34,993 bases of DNA from Vibrio sp. MedPE-SWchi. GTDB lineage: Bacteria > Pseudomonadota > Gammaproteobacteria > Enterobacterales > Vibrionaceae. The stretch lies in NCBI GenBank assembly GCA_001874155.1, contig MPDB01000020.1, positions 1-34,993 of the forward strand, written 5' to 3'. The translations under genes were made by a program, and so were the position numbers. This document shows positions 1 through 9,826 of the stretch, piece by piece. A model generated the notes under the pieces. It had not been told where the DNA came from. It did no database searches and saw only the letters and a program-made list of their open reading frames with translations. Within the stretch, counting starts at the first letter, position 1, and the number at the start of each line of letters is the position of its first letter.

Positions 1-2097
1 TTGCTCCATTGTTGTTACTGTCGCGTTTTCTGGTTGTAGAAGACCAAGACGGTCAACAGCAACTTGGAAACGCTCACGGTCTTCTGCACGGTCGATTGCA
101 TCTGGGCTTGTACCAATGATAGGTACGCCCGCCGCTTCAAGAGCACGAGCCAGTTTAAGAGGTGTTTGACCACCGTACTGAACAATAACGCCTTTTGGCT
201 TTTCAACGCGAGCGATTGCGAGTACGTCTTCCAGAGTTACAGGTTCAAAGTACAGACGGTCAGACGTATCGTAGTCTGTAGAAACAGTCTCAGGGTTACA
301 GTTAACCATGATAGTTTCGTAGCCATCTTCACGTAGCGCTAGTGATGCGTGTACACAACAGTAGTCAAATTCAATACCTTGGCCGATACGGTTTGGACCG
401 CCACCCAAGATCATGATCTTGTCTTTTTCTGTTGGGTTTGCTTCACACTCGTCATCGTAAGAAGAGTACATGTAAGCGGTATCTGAAGAGAACTCAGCCG
501 CACAAGTATCAACACGCTTGTAAACAGGGTGGATATCGAACTGGTCACGTAGACGACGGATTTCGCTTTCAGCTACGCCTAGAATAGAAGACAGACGAGC
601 ATCAGCGAAACCTTTACGCTTAAGCTTGTTTAATACGTCTTTATTCAGGCCAGCAAAGCCGTTTGCTTTCACTTGTTGCTCAAGCAGTACGATGTCTTCG
701 ATTTGAACCAAGAACCAACGGTCGATTTGCGTTAGGTTGAATACACCATCAACTGACATACCAGCACGGAATGCGTCTGCGATGTACCAAATACGCTCAG
801 CACCTGCTTCTTTAAGTTCGTGACGAATCGTTGTTAGAGCGTCAGGCGCATCCAAATCAACCATTTCATCAAAACCATTTGCGCCAACTTCTAGGCCGCG
901 AAGTGCTTTTTGTAGAGATTCTTGTTGGTTACGGCCGATAGCCATAACTTCACCCACCGACTTCATTTGTGTCGTTAGACGGTCGTTAGCACCTGCGAAT
1001 TTCTCGAAGTTAAAACGAGGAATCTTAGTGACTACGTAGTCGATGGTTGGTTCGAATGATGCTGGCGTTGCTCCGCCAGTGATGTCATTCATTAGCTCGT
1101 CTAGCGTAAAGCCAACAGCCAGTTTCGCTGCAATCTTAGCGATTGGGAAACCTGTTGCTTTAGATGCCAGAGCCGAAGAGCGAGATACACGTGGGTTCAT
1201 CTCGATGATAACCATGCGGCCATCTTTCGGGTTGATACCAAACTGTACGTTTGAACCACCTGTTTCAACACCAATCTCACGCAGTACTGCTAGAGATGCG
1301 TTACGCATTAGTTGGTATTCTTTGTCTGTCAGCGTTTGTGCTGGAGCCACGGTGATTGAGTCACCTGTGTGAATACCCATTGGGTCGAAGTTTTCAATCG
1401 CACATACGATGATACAGTTGTCGTTTTTGTCACGAACCACTTCCATCTCGTACTCTTTCCAACCGATAAGTGATTCATCGATAAGAAGTTCGTTAGTTGG
1501 AGAAAGATCCAAACCACGACGACAGATTTCTTCAAATTCTTCTTTGTTGTAAGCGATACCACCACCTGTACCACCCATCGTGAACGATGGACGAATGATA
1601 CAAGGGAAGCCAACCATGTCTAAAACTTTGTAAGCTTCTTCCATCGTTTTCGCTGTGTCAGCCGTTGGACATTCAAGGCCAATTGACTTCATTGCTTTAT
1701 CAAAGCGTGAACGGTCTTCTGCTTTATCGATAGCGTCAGCCGTTGCACCAATCATCTCAACACCGAACTCTTCAAGAACGCCGTGCTTTTCTAAATCAAG
1801 CGCACAGTTAAGAGCCGTTTGGCCACCCATTGTCGGTAGAACCGCATCAGGCTTCTCTTTAGCGATGATGTTACGCACAACTTCCCATTGAATGGGTTCG
1901 ATGTAAGTTGCATCCGCCATATCAGGGTCAGTCATGATGGTTGCAGGGTTCGAGTTTACAAGAATAACTCGGTAGCCTTCTTCACGAAGTGCTTTACAAG
2001 CTTGAGCACCAGAGTAATCAAACTCACATGCTTGACCGATAACAATCGGACCAGCACCTAGAATTAGAATACTTTTAATGTCAGTACGTTTTGGCAT
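1..2097 (-). CDS. carB: Carbamoyl-phosphate synthase large subunit, 3' end cut by window
   Basis: CarB makes carbamoyl phosphate from bicarbonate, two ATP and ammonia channelled from CarA, feeding arginine and pyrimidine synthesis. The visible part is the N-terminal 699 residues of a protein usually near 1,070. It begins [20 protein letters not shown], the typical CarB nucleotide-binding start, and continues through [19 protein letters not shown] and [19 protein letters not shown]. The carboxyphosphate-forming ATP-grasp half is complete. The window ends early in the second (carbamoyl phosphate) half, at [10 protein letters not shown]. The start ATG is at 2097, 16 bp downstream of the carA stop, so the two genes form one operon driven from upstream of carA. 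No frameshift is seen in the visible part. Identification is very secure; only the missing C-terminal third is unverified. Confidence 0.97.
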   Translation of the reverse strand, partial: MPKRTDIKSILILGAGPIVIGQACEFDYSGAQACKALREEGYRVILVNSNPATIMTDPDMADATYIEPIQWEVVRNIIAKEKPDAVLPTMGGQTALNCALDLEKHGVLEEFGVEMIGATADAIDKAEDRSRFDKAMKSIGLECPTADTAKTMEEAYKVLDMVGFPCIIRPSFTMGGTGGGIAYNKEEFEEICRRGLDLSPTNELLIDESLIGWKEYEMEVVRDKNDNCIIVCAIENFDPMGIHTGDSITVAPAQTLTDKEYQLMRNASLAVLREIGVETGGSNVQFGINPKDGRMVIIEMNPRVSRSSALASKATGFPIAKIAAKLAVGFTLDELMNDITGGATPASFEPTIDYVVTKIPRFNFEKFAGANDRLTTQMKSVGEVMAIGRNQQESLQKALRGLEVGANGFDEMVDLDAPDALTTIRHELKEAGAERIWYIADAFRAGMSVDGVFNLTQIDRWFLVQIEDIVLLEQQVKANGFAGLNKDVLNKLKRKGFADARLSSILGVAESEIRRLRDQFDIHPVYKRVDTCAAEFSSDTAYMYSSYDDECEANPTEKDKIMILGGGPNRIGQGIEFDYCCVHASLALREDGYETIMVNCNPETVSTDYDTSDRLYFEPVTLEDVLAIARVEKPKGVIVQYGGQTPLKLARALEAAGVPIIGTSPDAIDRAEDRERFQVAVDRLGLLQPENATVTTMEQ

Positions 2098-2113
2098 TGT
2101 CTACTACTCCGAA

Positions 2114-3253
2114 TTAAGCTTTGTGCTGTTTAATGAGTTCGATAAAGTGGTCGAATAACGGCGCTGCGTCTTCAGGACCTGGGCTCGCTTCAGGGTGACC
2201 CTGGAAGCTAAATGCTGGCTTATCTGTACGATGGATACCTTGTAGAGAACCATCAAATAGAGATTTATGTGTTGCACGCAATGTGCTTGGCAGTGTCTCT
2301 TCGTCAGCAGCAAAGCCGTGGTTTTGTGACGTAATCATCACAACATCACGATCTAAATCTTTAACTGGGTGGTTTGCACCGTGGTGACCAAACTTCATTT
2401 TGACCGTTTGTGCACCTGACGCTAGGGCAAGAATTTGGTGACCTAGACAGATACCGAAAATTGGTAATTCTTTTTCAAGGAACACTTTCGTTGCTTCAAT
2501 TGCGTAGTCACAAGGAGCCGGGTCGCCAGGGCCATTTGAAAGGAATACACCATCTGGGTTCAATGCTAATACTTCTTCAGCAGAAGTTTGAGCAGGTACA
2601 ACCGTTAAGCGGCAACCGCGGTCAACAAGCATTCGTAAGATATTGCGCTTTGCGCCAAAGTCATAAGCAACAACGTGGAATGGCAACTCTGAATCTGCTT
2701 TCGCCTCAGGAAGTCCACCCGTAAGCGTCCACGAACCCTGTTTCCATTGATACGCTTCTTTTGTTGTAACTTCTTTCGCAAGGTCCATACCCTTCAAGCC
2801 AGGAAACTCTTTAGCTTTCACTAACGCTAGAGCTTCATCAATATTACTGCCTGCAACGATACAACCGTTCTGAGCACCCTTCTCACGTAAAATACGAGTA
2901 AGCTTGCGAGTATCAATATCTGCAATGCCAACAATATTTTGAGATTTAAGGTAATCAGAAAGAGAACGTTCGTTACGGAAGTTTGAAGCTAAAAGAGGAA
3001 GGTCACGAATCACAAGGCCTTGAGCATGAATCGCTGAGGATTCTTCGTCTTCGGAGTTTGTTCCGGTATTGCCAATGTGTGGGTATGTAAGTGTGACGAT
3101 CTGTTGAGAATAGGAAGGATCAGTGAGGATTTCTTGGTACCCCGTCATCGAGGTATTAAAAACGACTTCACCAACAGCGGAACCATCTGCGCCGATTGAT
3201 TCACCGTGGAATACTGTCCCATCTTCTAGGACTAGCAGTGCTGACTTAATCAA
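2114..3253 (-). CDS. carA: Carbamoyl-phosphate synthase small (glutaminase) subunit
   Basis: CarA hydrolyses glutamine and passes ammonia to CarB. The 379-residue product has the CarA N-terminal domain (about 1-190) and a class I glutamine amidotransferase domain (about 190-379). The nucleophile is Cys269 in GICLGHQ, and the catalytic pair is His353 and Glu355 in [10 protein letters not shown], the same numbers as in E. coli CarA. The start is a TTG at 3251-3253 preceded by a GGAGG ribosome site 5 bp away. E. coli carA also starts with TTG, which supports this choice. It is the first gene of carAB. Control signals just upstream (a near-consensus promoter and two ARG-box-like sites) are listed separately. 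Confidence 0.98.
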   Translation of the reverse strand: MIKSALLVLEDGTVFHGESIGADGSAVGEVVFNTSMTGYQEILTDPSYSQQIVTLTYPHIGNTGTNSEDEESSAIHAQGLVIRDLPLLASNFRNERSLSDYLKSQNIVGIADIDTRKLTRILREKGAQNGCIVAGSNIDEALALVKAKEFPGLKGMDLAKEVTTKEAYQWKQGSWTLTGGLPEAKADSELPFHVVAYDFGAKRNILRMLVDRGCRLTVVPAQTSAEEVLALNPDGVFLSNGPGDPAPCDYAIEATKVFLEKELPIFGICLGHQILALASGAQTVKMKFGHHGANHPVKDLDRDVVMITSQNHGFAADEETLPSTLRATHKSLFDGSLQGIHRTDKPAFSFQGHPEASPGPEDAAPLFDHFIELIKQHKA

Positions 3254-3263
3254 GACAACCTCC

Positions 3264-3298
3264 AGAATAAAAATGCATTAAAAACGAATTAATTTGCA
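3264..3298 (-). promoter_or_regulatory. Two tandem ARG-box-like ArgR sites in front of carA
   Basis: Two 14-bp cores resembling the ARG box (TGAAT-WWWW-ATTCA) lie on the minus strand. One is TGCATTTTTATTCT at 3277-3264 (2 mismatches); the other is TGCAAATTAATTCG at 3298-3285 (3 mismatches). Their starts are exactly 21 bp apart, the spacing (18 bp plus 3) known for ArgR hexamer operators. They end directly before the carA ribosome site. In E. coli, ArgR represses the downstream carAB promoter P2 through such a pair. A weak candidate P2 -10 (TAGAAT, 3304-3299) abuts the upstream box. The motif is seen; ArgR binding is inferred. Confidence 0.7.
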
Positions 3299-3358
3299 AT
3301 TCTACCTTCCTTTTCGCTGAAAAACAGCGTTTTTATGGAAATTAGACAAATTGGCGGT

Positions 3359-3387
3359 ATTCTAATTACGCTTGTGATACGTGTCAA
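3359..3387 (-). promoter_or_regulatory. Strong sigma70 promoter of carAB (P1-like)
   Basis: The minus strand carries TTGACA (3387-3382), a 17-bp spacer and TAGAAT (3364-3359), close to the sigma70 consensus. The predicted start is near 3352, about 100 nt before the carA TTG. The first transcribed bases would be about AATTTGTC. E. coli carAB P1 also has a T-run just after +1 and is tuned by UTP through slippage there, so the same control is possible here (inference). A small hairpin (CGCTG, five-base loop, CAGCG at 3315-3329) lies in the leader. Confidence 0.8.
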
Positions 3388-3689
3388 GTTTTACTATTAA
3401 CAAATCACTACTTTAATGGGGTAGTGCTAGTTTTCTTTGCAAAGGCGCTAAAAAAATAACTTTAAACCCGATTCAGCGATCGAATGTTAAAAAAATAGGA
3501 AAATAATCAAATTTCAAGAGCGGTAAACAAGAGAGTTCAAAGGAATTAAAAAAGCAATCGTTCAACAGAAGAAGTTAACTTATTATTTTGCGACCTAGGG
3601 AGTGATTTTTAGATATAAACCACAAAACCAACACCTTAAAAAGGGATTGTAGCGGTAATTAGCGTGGTAAAAGTACTGTCTATTCATCA
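3388..3689. other. Non-coding region upstream of the carAB promoter
   Basis: This AT-rich stretch of about 300 bp separates the dapB terminator from the carAB promoter. I find no convincing coding frame or RNA gene. The only local structure noted is an inverted repeat, CACTAC / GTAGTG, with a 9-bp spacer at about 3406-3426. In E. coli the region upstream of carAB binds several regulators (IHF, PepA, PurR); no clear match to those sites was identified by eye. Confidence 0.5.
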
Positions 3690-3722
3690 AATACTAAAAT
3701 GCGCCGAATAAATTCAGCGCAT
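3690..3722 (-). terminator. Rho-independent terminator after dapB
   Basis: On the minus strand a 10-bp stem (ATGCGCTGAA with TTCGGCGCAT, one G-T pair) closes a 4-nt loop and is followed by an interrupted T-rich tract (TTTAGTATT). It sits 47 bp after the dapB stop. The T-tract is imperfect, so termination may be partial. Confidence 0.7.
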
Positions 3723-3768
3723 AACTATCTAAAATGAAATGCCTCACACCTGGTAGGAGAAATGATGA

Positions 3769-4647
<879 letters not shown>

Positions 4648-4693
4648 CTATTAGTCATATAAACTAACAACATTCGACAACCTTGACTAGAGC

Positions 4694-5092
4694 TTAGGCG
4701 AACTCTTTTATAACTCGCTCTACAATAGGCAAGTTTGCTTCGGGGAAATCATAATCAACTAATTCCGCGACTTTCACCCATTTACCCTGTTGACCTTCTT
4801 TGCCATACGGCTGTTGTTCAAACTCTGTAATCACCATGAAATCAAATGTCAGTGACTTATCAGGATAGTCGTATTCCAAGTGCTCAAACAGCGACTGTTT
4901 AGTCACAACGATCCCAATTTCTTCATCTAACTCTCGAGCCATTGCTTGGTCTTCAGTTTCCCCGGCTTCGACTTTCCCACCAGGAAACTCCCAAAACCCG
5001 CCTTTATGGAGATTGTCTGGTCGTTTTGTAATAAAGAGTTTGGATTTATCAGTATTAAAAATAATGCCTGCGACAATATGAATGCGCTTCAT
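4694..5092 (-). CDS. mutT: Nudix hydrolase MutT, 8-oxo-dGTP diphosphatase
   Basis: MutT removes oxidised 8-oxo-(d)GTP from the nucleotide pool and so prevents A:T to C:G transversions. The product is 132 residues (E. coli 129) and starts MKRIHIVAGIIFN. The full Nudix box runs from GGKVEAGE to RELDEEIGI at about residues 38-60, with the metal-binding REL-EE-G core intact. The preceding KGGFWEFPGGK is typical of MutT. The ribosome site AAGGA lies 6 bp before the ATG. It follows secA but is separated from it by a strong terminator, so it probably has its own promoter, or receives readthrough; I could not identify a clear promoter in the 60-bp gap. Confidence 0.93.
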   Translation of the reverse strand: MKRIHIVAGIIFNTDKSKLFITKRPDNLHKGGFWEFPGGKVEAGETEDQAMARELDEEIGIVVTKQSLFEHLEYDYPDKSLTFDFMVITEFEQQPYGKEGQQGKWVKVAELVDYDFPEANLPIVERVIKEFA

Positions 5093-5152
5093 CTCAATTC
5101 CTTTCTTTCCACTTAGCTACTCAAACAACGGCATACCCAAGTAAAATTTAGT

Positions 5153-5180
5153 TAAAAAAAGAGCCGCTAATGCGACTCTT
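5153..5180 (-). terminator. Rho-independent terminator after secA
   Basis: The minus strand shows AGAGTCGC / GCGGCTCT (8 bp with one G-T pair) around an ATTA loop, followed by seven Ts. It lies 23 bp after the secA stop and should end the secA transcript before mutT. Confidence 0.85.
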
Positions 5181-5202
5181 CATTTCAATGACGTCTATAA
5201 AA

Positions 5203-7932
5203 TTAAGCAATTTTACCGTGACATTGCTTGTACTTCTTACCACTGCCACATGGGCAAGGTTCGTTACGACCGACCTTACGCTCATCACGAACAACAGGCT
5301 GCTGACCATCTTCTTGTTCAGTATCACCATCAGAAAGTTGATTCTCAGCGCTTGCGTGCTGAGCTTTCGCTCGTAGTGCTGCGGCTTCAGCTTGTTGACG
5401 TCTTTGTTCTTCCATACGTTCAACTTCTTCTTGCTGTTGAACTCGTACCTTTGACAAGATCGCGATAACATCGAATTTTAAAGTATCGAGTAAGCCTTCA
5501 AATAACTCAAAAGATTCACGCTTATACTCTTGTTTTGGGTTCTTCTGAGCATAGCCACGTAAATGAATACCTTGACGAAGGTGATCCATAGCCGCTAGGT
5601 GCTCTTTCCAAAGTGTATCAAGCGTCTGTAGCATGACTGACTTTTCGAAGTTACGTAAAACCGTTTCACCGACTGTTTCTTCTTTCGACTTGTAAACTTC
5701 TACTGCGTGATTAAGCAGTTTCTCGCGTAATGCTTCTTCGTATAACTTATCATCTTCATCAAGCCAAGTTTGAATCGATACATCGATATCAAAGTCGTTT
5801 TTCAATCGCTCTTCAAGACCCGGAATATCCCACATGTCATCCAAAGACTGTGGAGCAATATACTCATCAATAACTGAAGTCAGTACATCGCTGCGGTTTT
5901 GCTCAAGCATTTCACTAATACTATCCGCACTCATCAATTCATCACGTAGCTCGTAAACGACCTTACGTTGATCATTGGCAACATCATCGTATTCTAGTAG
6001 TTGCTTACGAATATCAAAGTTTCGACCTTCAACTTTACGTTGTGCTTTTTCGATAGAACGAGAGAGCATACGACTTTCGATCGCTTCACCTTCATCCATA
6101 CCACTTTGAATGAGGCCAGCCATACGATCGGAAGTAAAGATACGTAGCAGCGAGTCTTCCATGGATAGATAGAAGCGAGAAGAACCTGCATCACCTTGAC
6201 GGCCAGAACGACCACGTAATTGGTTATCGATACGGCGAGATTCGTGACGTTCAGTACCAATAATGTGTAATCCACCTGCGTCTAAAACTTGGTCATGAAC
6301 CACTTTCCAATCTGATTTAATCGCATCAATTTGTTCTTGAGTAGGGTTGCTCAGTTTCTCAACTTTCGATTGCCAGCTACCACCAAGCACAATATCGGTA
6401 CCACGACCAGCCATGTTCGTCGCAATGGTAACCGCACTTGGCGTACCCGCACTTGCAACTATTTCAGCTTCTTTTTCGTGGAACTTAGCATTCAGTACGT
6501 TGTGCTTAATCTTCGCTTTAGTTAAGGCATTAGAAAGAAGCTCAGATTTCTCAATTGAGACAGTACCCACTAAAGAAGGCTGGCCCTTTTCAACACGTTC
6601 TTTGATGTCTTCAATAATGGCATTGAACTTGTCTGTTTCAGTACGATAAACCACATCTGGCATATCATTACGAACCATCGGCTTATTGGTTGGAATAACA
6701 ACGGTTTCTAGGCCGTAGATAGACTGAAATTCGAATGCTTCAGTATCAGCGGTACCCGTCATACCTGACAATTTTTCGTACAAGCGGAAGAAGTTCTGGA
6801 ATGTAATCGATGCTAGAGTTTGGTTCTCATTTTGAATCTTCACACCTTCTTTCGCTTCAACAGCTTGGTGCAAACCTTCAGACCAACGTCGACCCGGCAT
6901 TGTACGGCCGGTATGCTCATCAACGATAACGACTTCGCCGTCTTCATTAACGATGTAATCGACATTCTTTTCAAACAGTACATGTGCACGAAGCGCAGCA
7001 TTTACGTGATGCAATAAACTGATATTGGTTGGAGAATACAGAGTATCTCCCTCTTCCATCAGTCCATTCTTCAGCATTAACTCTTCAACGAACTCTTGTC
7101 CCGTTTCCGTTAAATGCACCTGTTTAGATTTTTCATCAAGTGTGTAGTGGCCATCACCACGGTACTCTTCTGAATCTTCTTGTTCTTGACGCTCAAGATT
7201 AGGGATCAGTGTGTTAATTTTTGCGTAAAGCTCAGAGCTATCTTCTGCAGGGCCCGATATAATCAATGGCGTTCGAGCTTCATCAATTAAGATAGAATCC
7301 ACTTCATCGACAATGGCAAAGTATCTCGAGCGTTGAACTCGGTCTTCATTACGAAACGCCATGTTATCGCGCAGGTAATCAAAGCCAAATTCATTGTTTG
7401 TTCCGTATAGGATATCGGCTAAATACGCCTCTTTTTTCTCTTGAGGTGGCATATTTGCGACATTGACACCAACAGTCATGCCAAGGAATTCAAATAGAGG
7501 ACGGTTGGTTTCTGCATCACGCTTCGCAAGGTAATCATTCACTGTAATAACGTGAACACCTTTACCTGGCAATGCATTCAAATACGCAGGCAGCGTTGCG
7601 GTTAATGTTTTACCTTCACCAGTGCGCATTTCAGCAATTTGGCCATCATTCAAGACCATGCCGCCGATTAGCTGAACATCAAAATGACGCATGCCGTAAA
7701 CACGTTTTGAAGCTTCACGTACAGTTGCAAACGCTTCAGGAAGTAATTTATCTAAAGACTCACCTTTTTCTAGGCGCTCACGAAACTCAACCGTTTTCGC
7801 TTTTAATTCTTCGTCAGATAGAGCTTCAAAGCTTGGCTCGAAATTGTTGATCTCTTTTACTATTTTTCTTAGTCGACGCAAGGTTCTGTCATTACGACTA
7901 CCAATAACCTTTGTCAGTAGCTTAGTTATCAT
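5203..7932 (-). CDS. secA: Preprotein translocase motor ATPase SecA
   Basis: SecA drives unfolded preproteins through SecYEG using ATP. The 909-residue protein is full length (E. coli 901). The Walker A region is [13 protein letters not shown] at about 102-114. The DEAD-type motif is [16 protein letters not shown], and the second helicase domain contains [13 protein letters not shown] and RGRSGRQGD. The C-terminal SEC-C zinc motif has Cys893, Cys895, Cys904 and His905, and ends HGKIA; this part contacts SecB and lipids. In E. coli secA follows secM; here dciA lies upstream on the opposite strand and no SecM-like gene is seen. The ribosome site is weak (GAGAG about 11 bp from the ATG), and a perfect 7-bp hairpin lies just upstream, so translation-level control is possible. 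Confidence 0.98.
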   Translation of the reverse strand: MITKLLTKVIGSRNDRTLRRLRKIVKEINNFEPSFEALSDEELKAKTVEFRERLEKGESLDKLLPEAFATVREASKRVYGMRHFDVQLIGGMVLNDGQIAEMRTGEGKTLTATLPAYLNALPGKGVHVITVNDYLAKRDAETNRPLFEFLGMTVGVNVANMPPQEKKEAYLADILYGTNNEFGFDYLRDNMAFRNEDRVQRSRYFAIVDEVDSILIDEARTPLIISGPAEDSSELYAKINTLIPNLERQEQEDSEEYRGDGHYTLDEKSKQVHLTETGQEFVEELMLKNGLMEEGDTLYSPTNISLLHHVNAALRAHVLFEKNVDYIVNEDGEVVIVDEHTGRTMPGRRWSEGLHQAVEAKEGVKIQNENQTLASITFQNFFRLYEKLSGMTGTADTEAFEFQSIYGLETVVIPTNKPMVRNDMPDVVYRTETDKFNAIIEDIKERVEKGQPSLVGTVSIEKSELLSNALTKAKIKHNVLNAKFHEKEAEIVASAGTPSAVTIATNMAGRGTDIVLGGSWQSKVEKLSNPTQEQIDAIKSDWKVVHDQVLDAGGLHIIGTERHESRRIDNQLRGRSGRQGDAGSSRFYLSMEDSLLRIFTSDRMAGLIQSGMDEGEAIESRMLSRSIEKAQRKVEGRNFDIRKQLLEYDDVANDQRKVVYELRDELMSADSISEMLEQNRSDVLTSVIDEYIAPQSLDDMWDIPGLEERLKNDFDIDVSIQTWLDEDDKLYEEALREKLLNHAVEVYKSKEETVGETVLRNFEKSVMLQTLDTLWKEHLAAMDHLRQGIHLRGYAQKNPKQEYKRESFELFEGLLDTLKFDVIAILSKVRVQQQEEVERMEEQRRQQAEAAALRAKAQHASAENQLSDGDTEQEDGQQPVVRDERKVGRNEPCPCGSGKKYKQCHGKIA

Positions 7933-8248
7933 TTGCTATGAATCTCTCTAAATTTAGATCGAATGCGATCTACTCTAAATGCCTTCAGTCTCAACCAGTT
8001 TTAAACTAAGGATACTGAGATAAATCATGTATCACTGATATTGTGATGGGACGATGTGTTTTCAAGGCAATAGTTATAATTAGTGCCGTTAGTGTAAGGA
8101 ATTTTATCACTAACAACCAATGGTGGGGTCATTTGTTTGAAGCGCACTTAATTTTTTGCGTTAATTGGTTATCTATTGTACCCATTTAACGCTATTCCCA
8201 ACGGCTCGGATGCTCTAAAATGTTATTAACACTACGCTTAGGACTATT
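7933..8248. promoter_or_regulatory. Divergent secA / dciA control region with 22-bp dyad
   Basis: This 316-bp gap must hold the promoters of both secA (minus) and dciA (plus). At 8066-8087 there is a 22-bp imperfect palindrome (18 of 22 positions symmetric; GGCA and TGCC at its ends) centred on TTATAA. A perfect TATAAT reads rightward at 8075-8080 and TATAAC reads leftward at 8078-8073, both inside it, but neither has a good -35. Another weak candidate for secA is TTGAAA-N16-CAATAT further down. A 17-codon frame, 8028-7975 on the minus strand, ends 2 bp before the secA hairpin but lacks a clear ribosome site. Confidence 0.45.
7955..7972 (-). promoter_or_regulatory. Leader hairpin upstream of secA
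   Basis: TAGATCG and CGATCTA form a perfect 7-bp inverted repeat around a 4-nt loop, 23 bp before the secA ATG and just above its weak ribosome site. There is no T-tract, so it is not a terminator. In E. coli, secA translation is controlled through leader RNA structure by SecM; whether this hairpin does something similar is unknown. Confidence 0.4.
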
Positions 8249-8716
8249 ATGAGAGACCATCGCCCAACCTTAACGCAAGAGCTATTGTCTGACTCTAAGT
8301 TCGATAAGTTGCAGCAGCATGCGCAAGAGATCCTTACCATAAACCAAGAGTTGACTCGTTTTTTACCACCCTACATGGGCAAACATTGCCGCGCCGCAAA
8401 TGTGAGAGGCAGTCATTTGTTGTTAGAGGTTTCTAGTGCGTCGATGAAAATGAAATTGGATTATGATCGGTTAACATTATTGAACCATCTTCGCTCAGCA
8501 GGGTTTGCTAAATTAATTTCTGTTGAGATTAGAATTAATCCTAGCCTCTACCATCAACAAGAAACTTCAAAAAATAAAGACGATCAGTTTAAGAAGCGAG
8601 CCCCGCTATCAGAGAATGCTGCACAATCATTACTTGTTATCGCAGAATCTGCCCCACAAAAAATACGAGATAGGTTAGAAAGAATCGCTAAACTGGCAAA
8701 AAAAGAAACGGATTGA
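8249..8716 (+). CDS. dciA: DciA-type replicative helicase loader (DUF721)
   Basis: The 155-residue product matches the DUF721/DciA family, which loads the replicative helicase DnaB in most bacteria and was replaced by phage-derived DnaC or DnaI in E. coli and Bacillus. The N-terminal part (about 20-110) has the KH-like pattern: LLSDSKFDKLQQHAQEIL, the LPPYMGKHCRAANVRGSHLLL strand region, and LRSAGFAKLISVEIRINPS. The C-terminal tail (about 112-155) is basic and low in order, also usual for the family. Vibrio cholerae DciA sits in the same place between lpxC and secA. The ribosome site AGGA precedes the ATG. It converges on lpxC, sharing a terminator. The identity rests on my recognition of the pattern and on position. 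Confidence 0.85.
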   Translation: MRDHRPTLTQELLSDSKFDKLQQHAQEILTINQELTRFLPPYMGKHCRAANVRGSHLLLEVSSASMKMKLDYDRLTLLNHLRSAGFAKLISVEIRINPSLYHQQETSKNKDDQFKKRAPLSENAAQSLLVIAESAPQKIRDRLERIAKLAKKETD

Positions 8717-8778
8717 GGCGTGAACGGTCTGTGACTATAAGACTGCAGTGGTAATTAAAAAATACAAAGTTGAAAGCT

Positions 8779-8812
8779 AAAAAAACCAGACATTATGTCT
8801 GGTTTCTCTTTT
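8779..8812. terminator. Bidirectional terminator between dciA and lpxC
   Basis: AAACCAGACAT and its exact complement ATGTCTGGTTT form an 11-bp perfect inverted repeat (8783-8805) about a single central base. Seven As lie on the left and a T-rich run (TTTCTCTTTT) on the right, so it works for dciA on the plus strand and lpxC on the minus strand. It overlaps the lpxC stop codon by one or two bases. Confidence 0.88.
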
Positions 8813-9728
8813 ATGCTAAGACCATATTTGGGTCAGCAAATGCGACTGGAGAGCCGGCTTGCTCTTCGAAAGTTGCCCACTCCCAAGCTTCTTGGTCAGC
8901 GAGAACAGCTCGAAGTAATTGGTTATTCAAACCATGGCCTGATTTATAGGCACGAAACTCACCAATAATTGCGTGTCCACACATGTAAAGATCGCCTATG
9001 GCATCCAATACTTTATGAGTGACAAACTCGTTGGCAAAGCGCAAACCTTCTTCATTTAGGATGCGGTATTCATCTAAAACGATGGCACAATCGAAACTAC
9101 CACCTAAACATAGGTTTTGTGACTGTAGGTATTCAATATCGCGCATAAATCCAAAAGTACGGGCACGAGAAATCTCTTTAATGAAACCTTGAGAAGAGAA
9201 ATCAAACTGCAGTCTCTGCTCGTCAATTTCGATCGCTGGGTGATCAAACTCAATTTCAAAATCCATTCTAAAGCCATTAAACGGGACGAATTCAGCCCAT
9301 TTATCGCCATCTTCAAAACGAATAGGTTTTTTAATACGAATAAAGCGTTTCGGTGTATTTAACGTTTCGATACCAGCTTGTTGTAGCAAGAATACGAATG
9401 GGCTTGCGCTGCCATCCATAATAGGAATTTCAGGGGCATCGACTTCAACAATAACGTTATCTATACCCATCCCAGCTAAAGCAGCATTTAAATGCTCAAC
9501 AGTCGAGATTCTGACGCCGTCTTCATTAACCAAAGCCGTGCATAACATCGTGTCTCTGACTGACTCAGGGTCGGCAGGAAAATCAACAGGTGGATTTACA
9601 TCTGTACGACGGTAAACAATACCAGTATTTGCAGCAGCAGGGCGAAGAGTAAGCGTAACTTTACGACCAGAGTGGAGACCCACACCAGTTGTTTTCACTA
9701 TCTCTTTTAAAGTACGTTGTCTAATCAT
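8811..9728 (-). CDS. lpxC: UDP-3-O-acyl-N-acetylglucosamine deacetylase
   Basis: LpxC is the zinc enzyme that commits UDP-acyl-GlcNAc to lipid A synthesis. The 305-residue protein matches E. coli in length and catalytic numbering. Zinc ligands are His79 ([11 protein letters not shown]), His238 and Asp242 ([10 protein letters not shown]); Asp246 and His265 (SGHGLNNQ) complete the active site. It is the last gene of the division cluster, 98 bp downstream of ftsZ, with a ribosome site AAGGGAAG. It has its own candidate promoter in that gap, so it can be expressed apart from ftsZ. In E. coli LpxC amount is set by FtsH proteolysis guided by the C-terminal tail; the tail here ends DPNMVLA, hydrophobic as in E. 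coli. Confidence 0.98.
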   Translation of the reverse strand: MIRQRTLKEIVKTTGVGLHSGRKVTLTLRPAAANTGIVYRRTDVNPPVDFPADPESVRDTMLCTALVNEDGVRISTVEHLNAALAGMGIDNVIVEVDAPEIPIMDGSASPFVFLLQQAGIETLNTPKRFIRIKKPIRFEDGDKWAEFVPFNGFRMDFEIEFDHPAIEIDEQRLQFDFSSQGFIKEISRARTFGFMRDIEYLQSQNLCLGGSFDCAIVLDEYRILNEEGLRFANEFVTHKVLDAIGDLYMCGHAIIGEFRAYKSGHGLNNQLLRAVLADQEAWEWATFEEQAGSPVAFADPNMVLA

Positions 9729-9759
9729 CTACTTCCCTTAATAAACTCGCCACATATCA

Positions 9760-9812
9760 CGGCCTGCAGTTATGCAGACCGCGCATGTTAACATAATTTT
9801 GAACGCTGTCAA
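9760..9812 (-). promoter_or_regulatory. Candidate lpxC promoter and ftsZ-lpxC hairpin
   Basis: The minus strand has TTGACA (9812-9807), a 16-bp spacer and TAACAT (9790-9785). The expected start is near 9778. A 9-bp stem with one G-T pair and a TAAC loop (9781-9760) lies just after it with no T-tract. Transcripts from this promoter would begin inside the left arm and could not form the whole hairpin, whereas ftsZ readthrough transcripts would. The hairpin may protect or process the ftsZ 3' end (inference). Confidence 0.6.
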
Positions 9813-9826
9813 ATTACGTACAGTTA

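Noticed and set aside
3315..3334. Terminator-like hairpin with T-run on the plus strand in the carA leader
   Set aside because: The stem is only 5 bp and no plus-strand gene precedes it; more likely a small leader hairpin.
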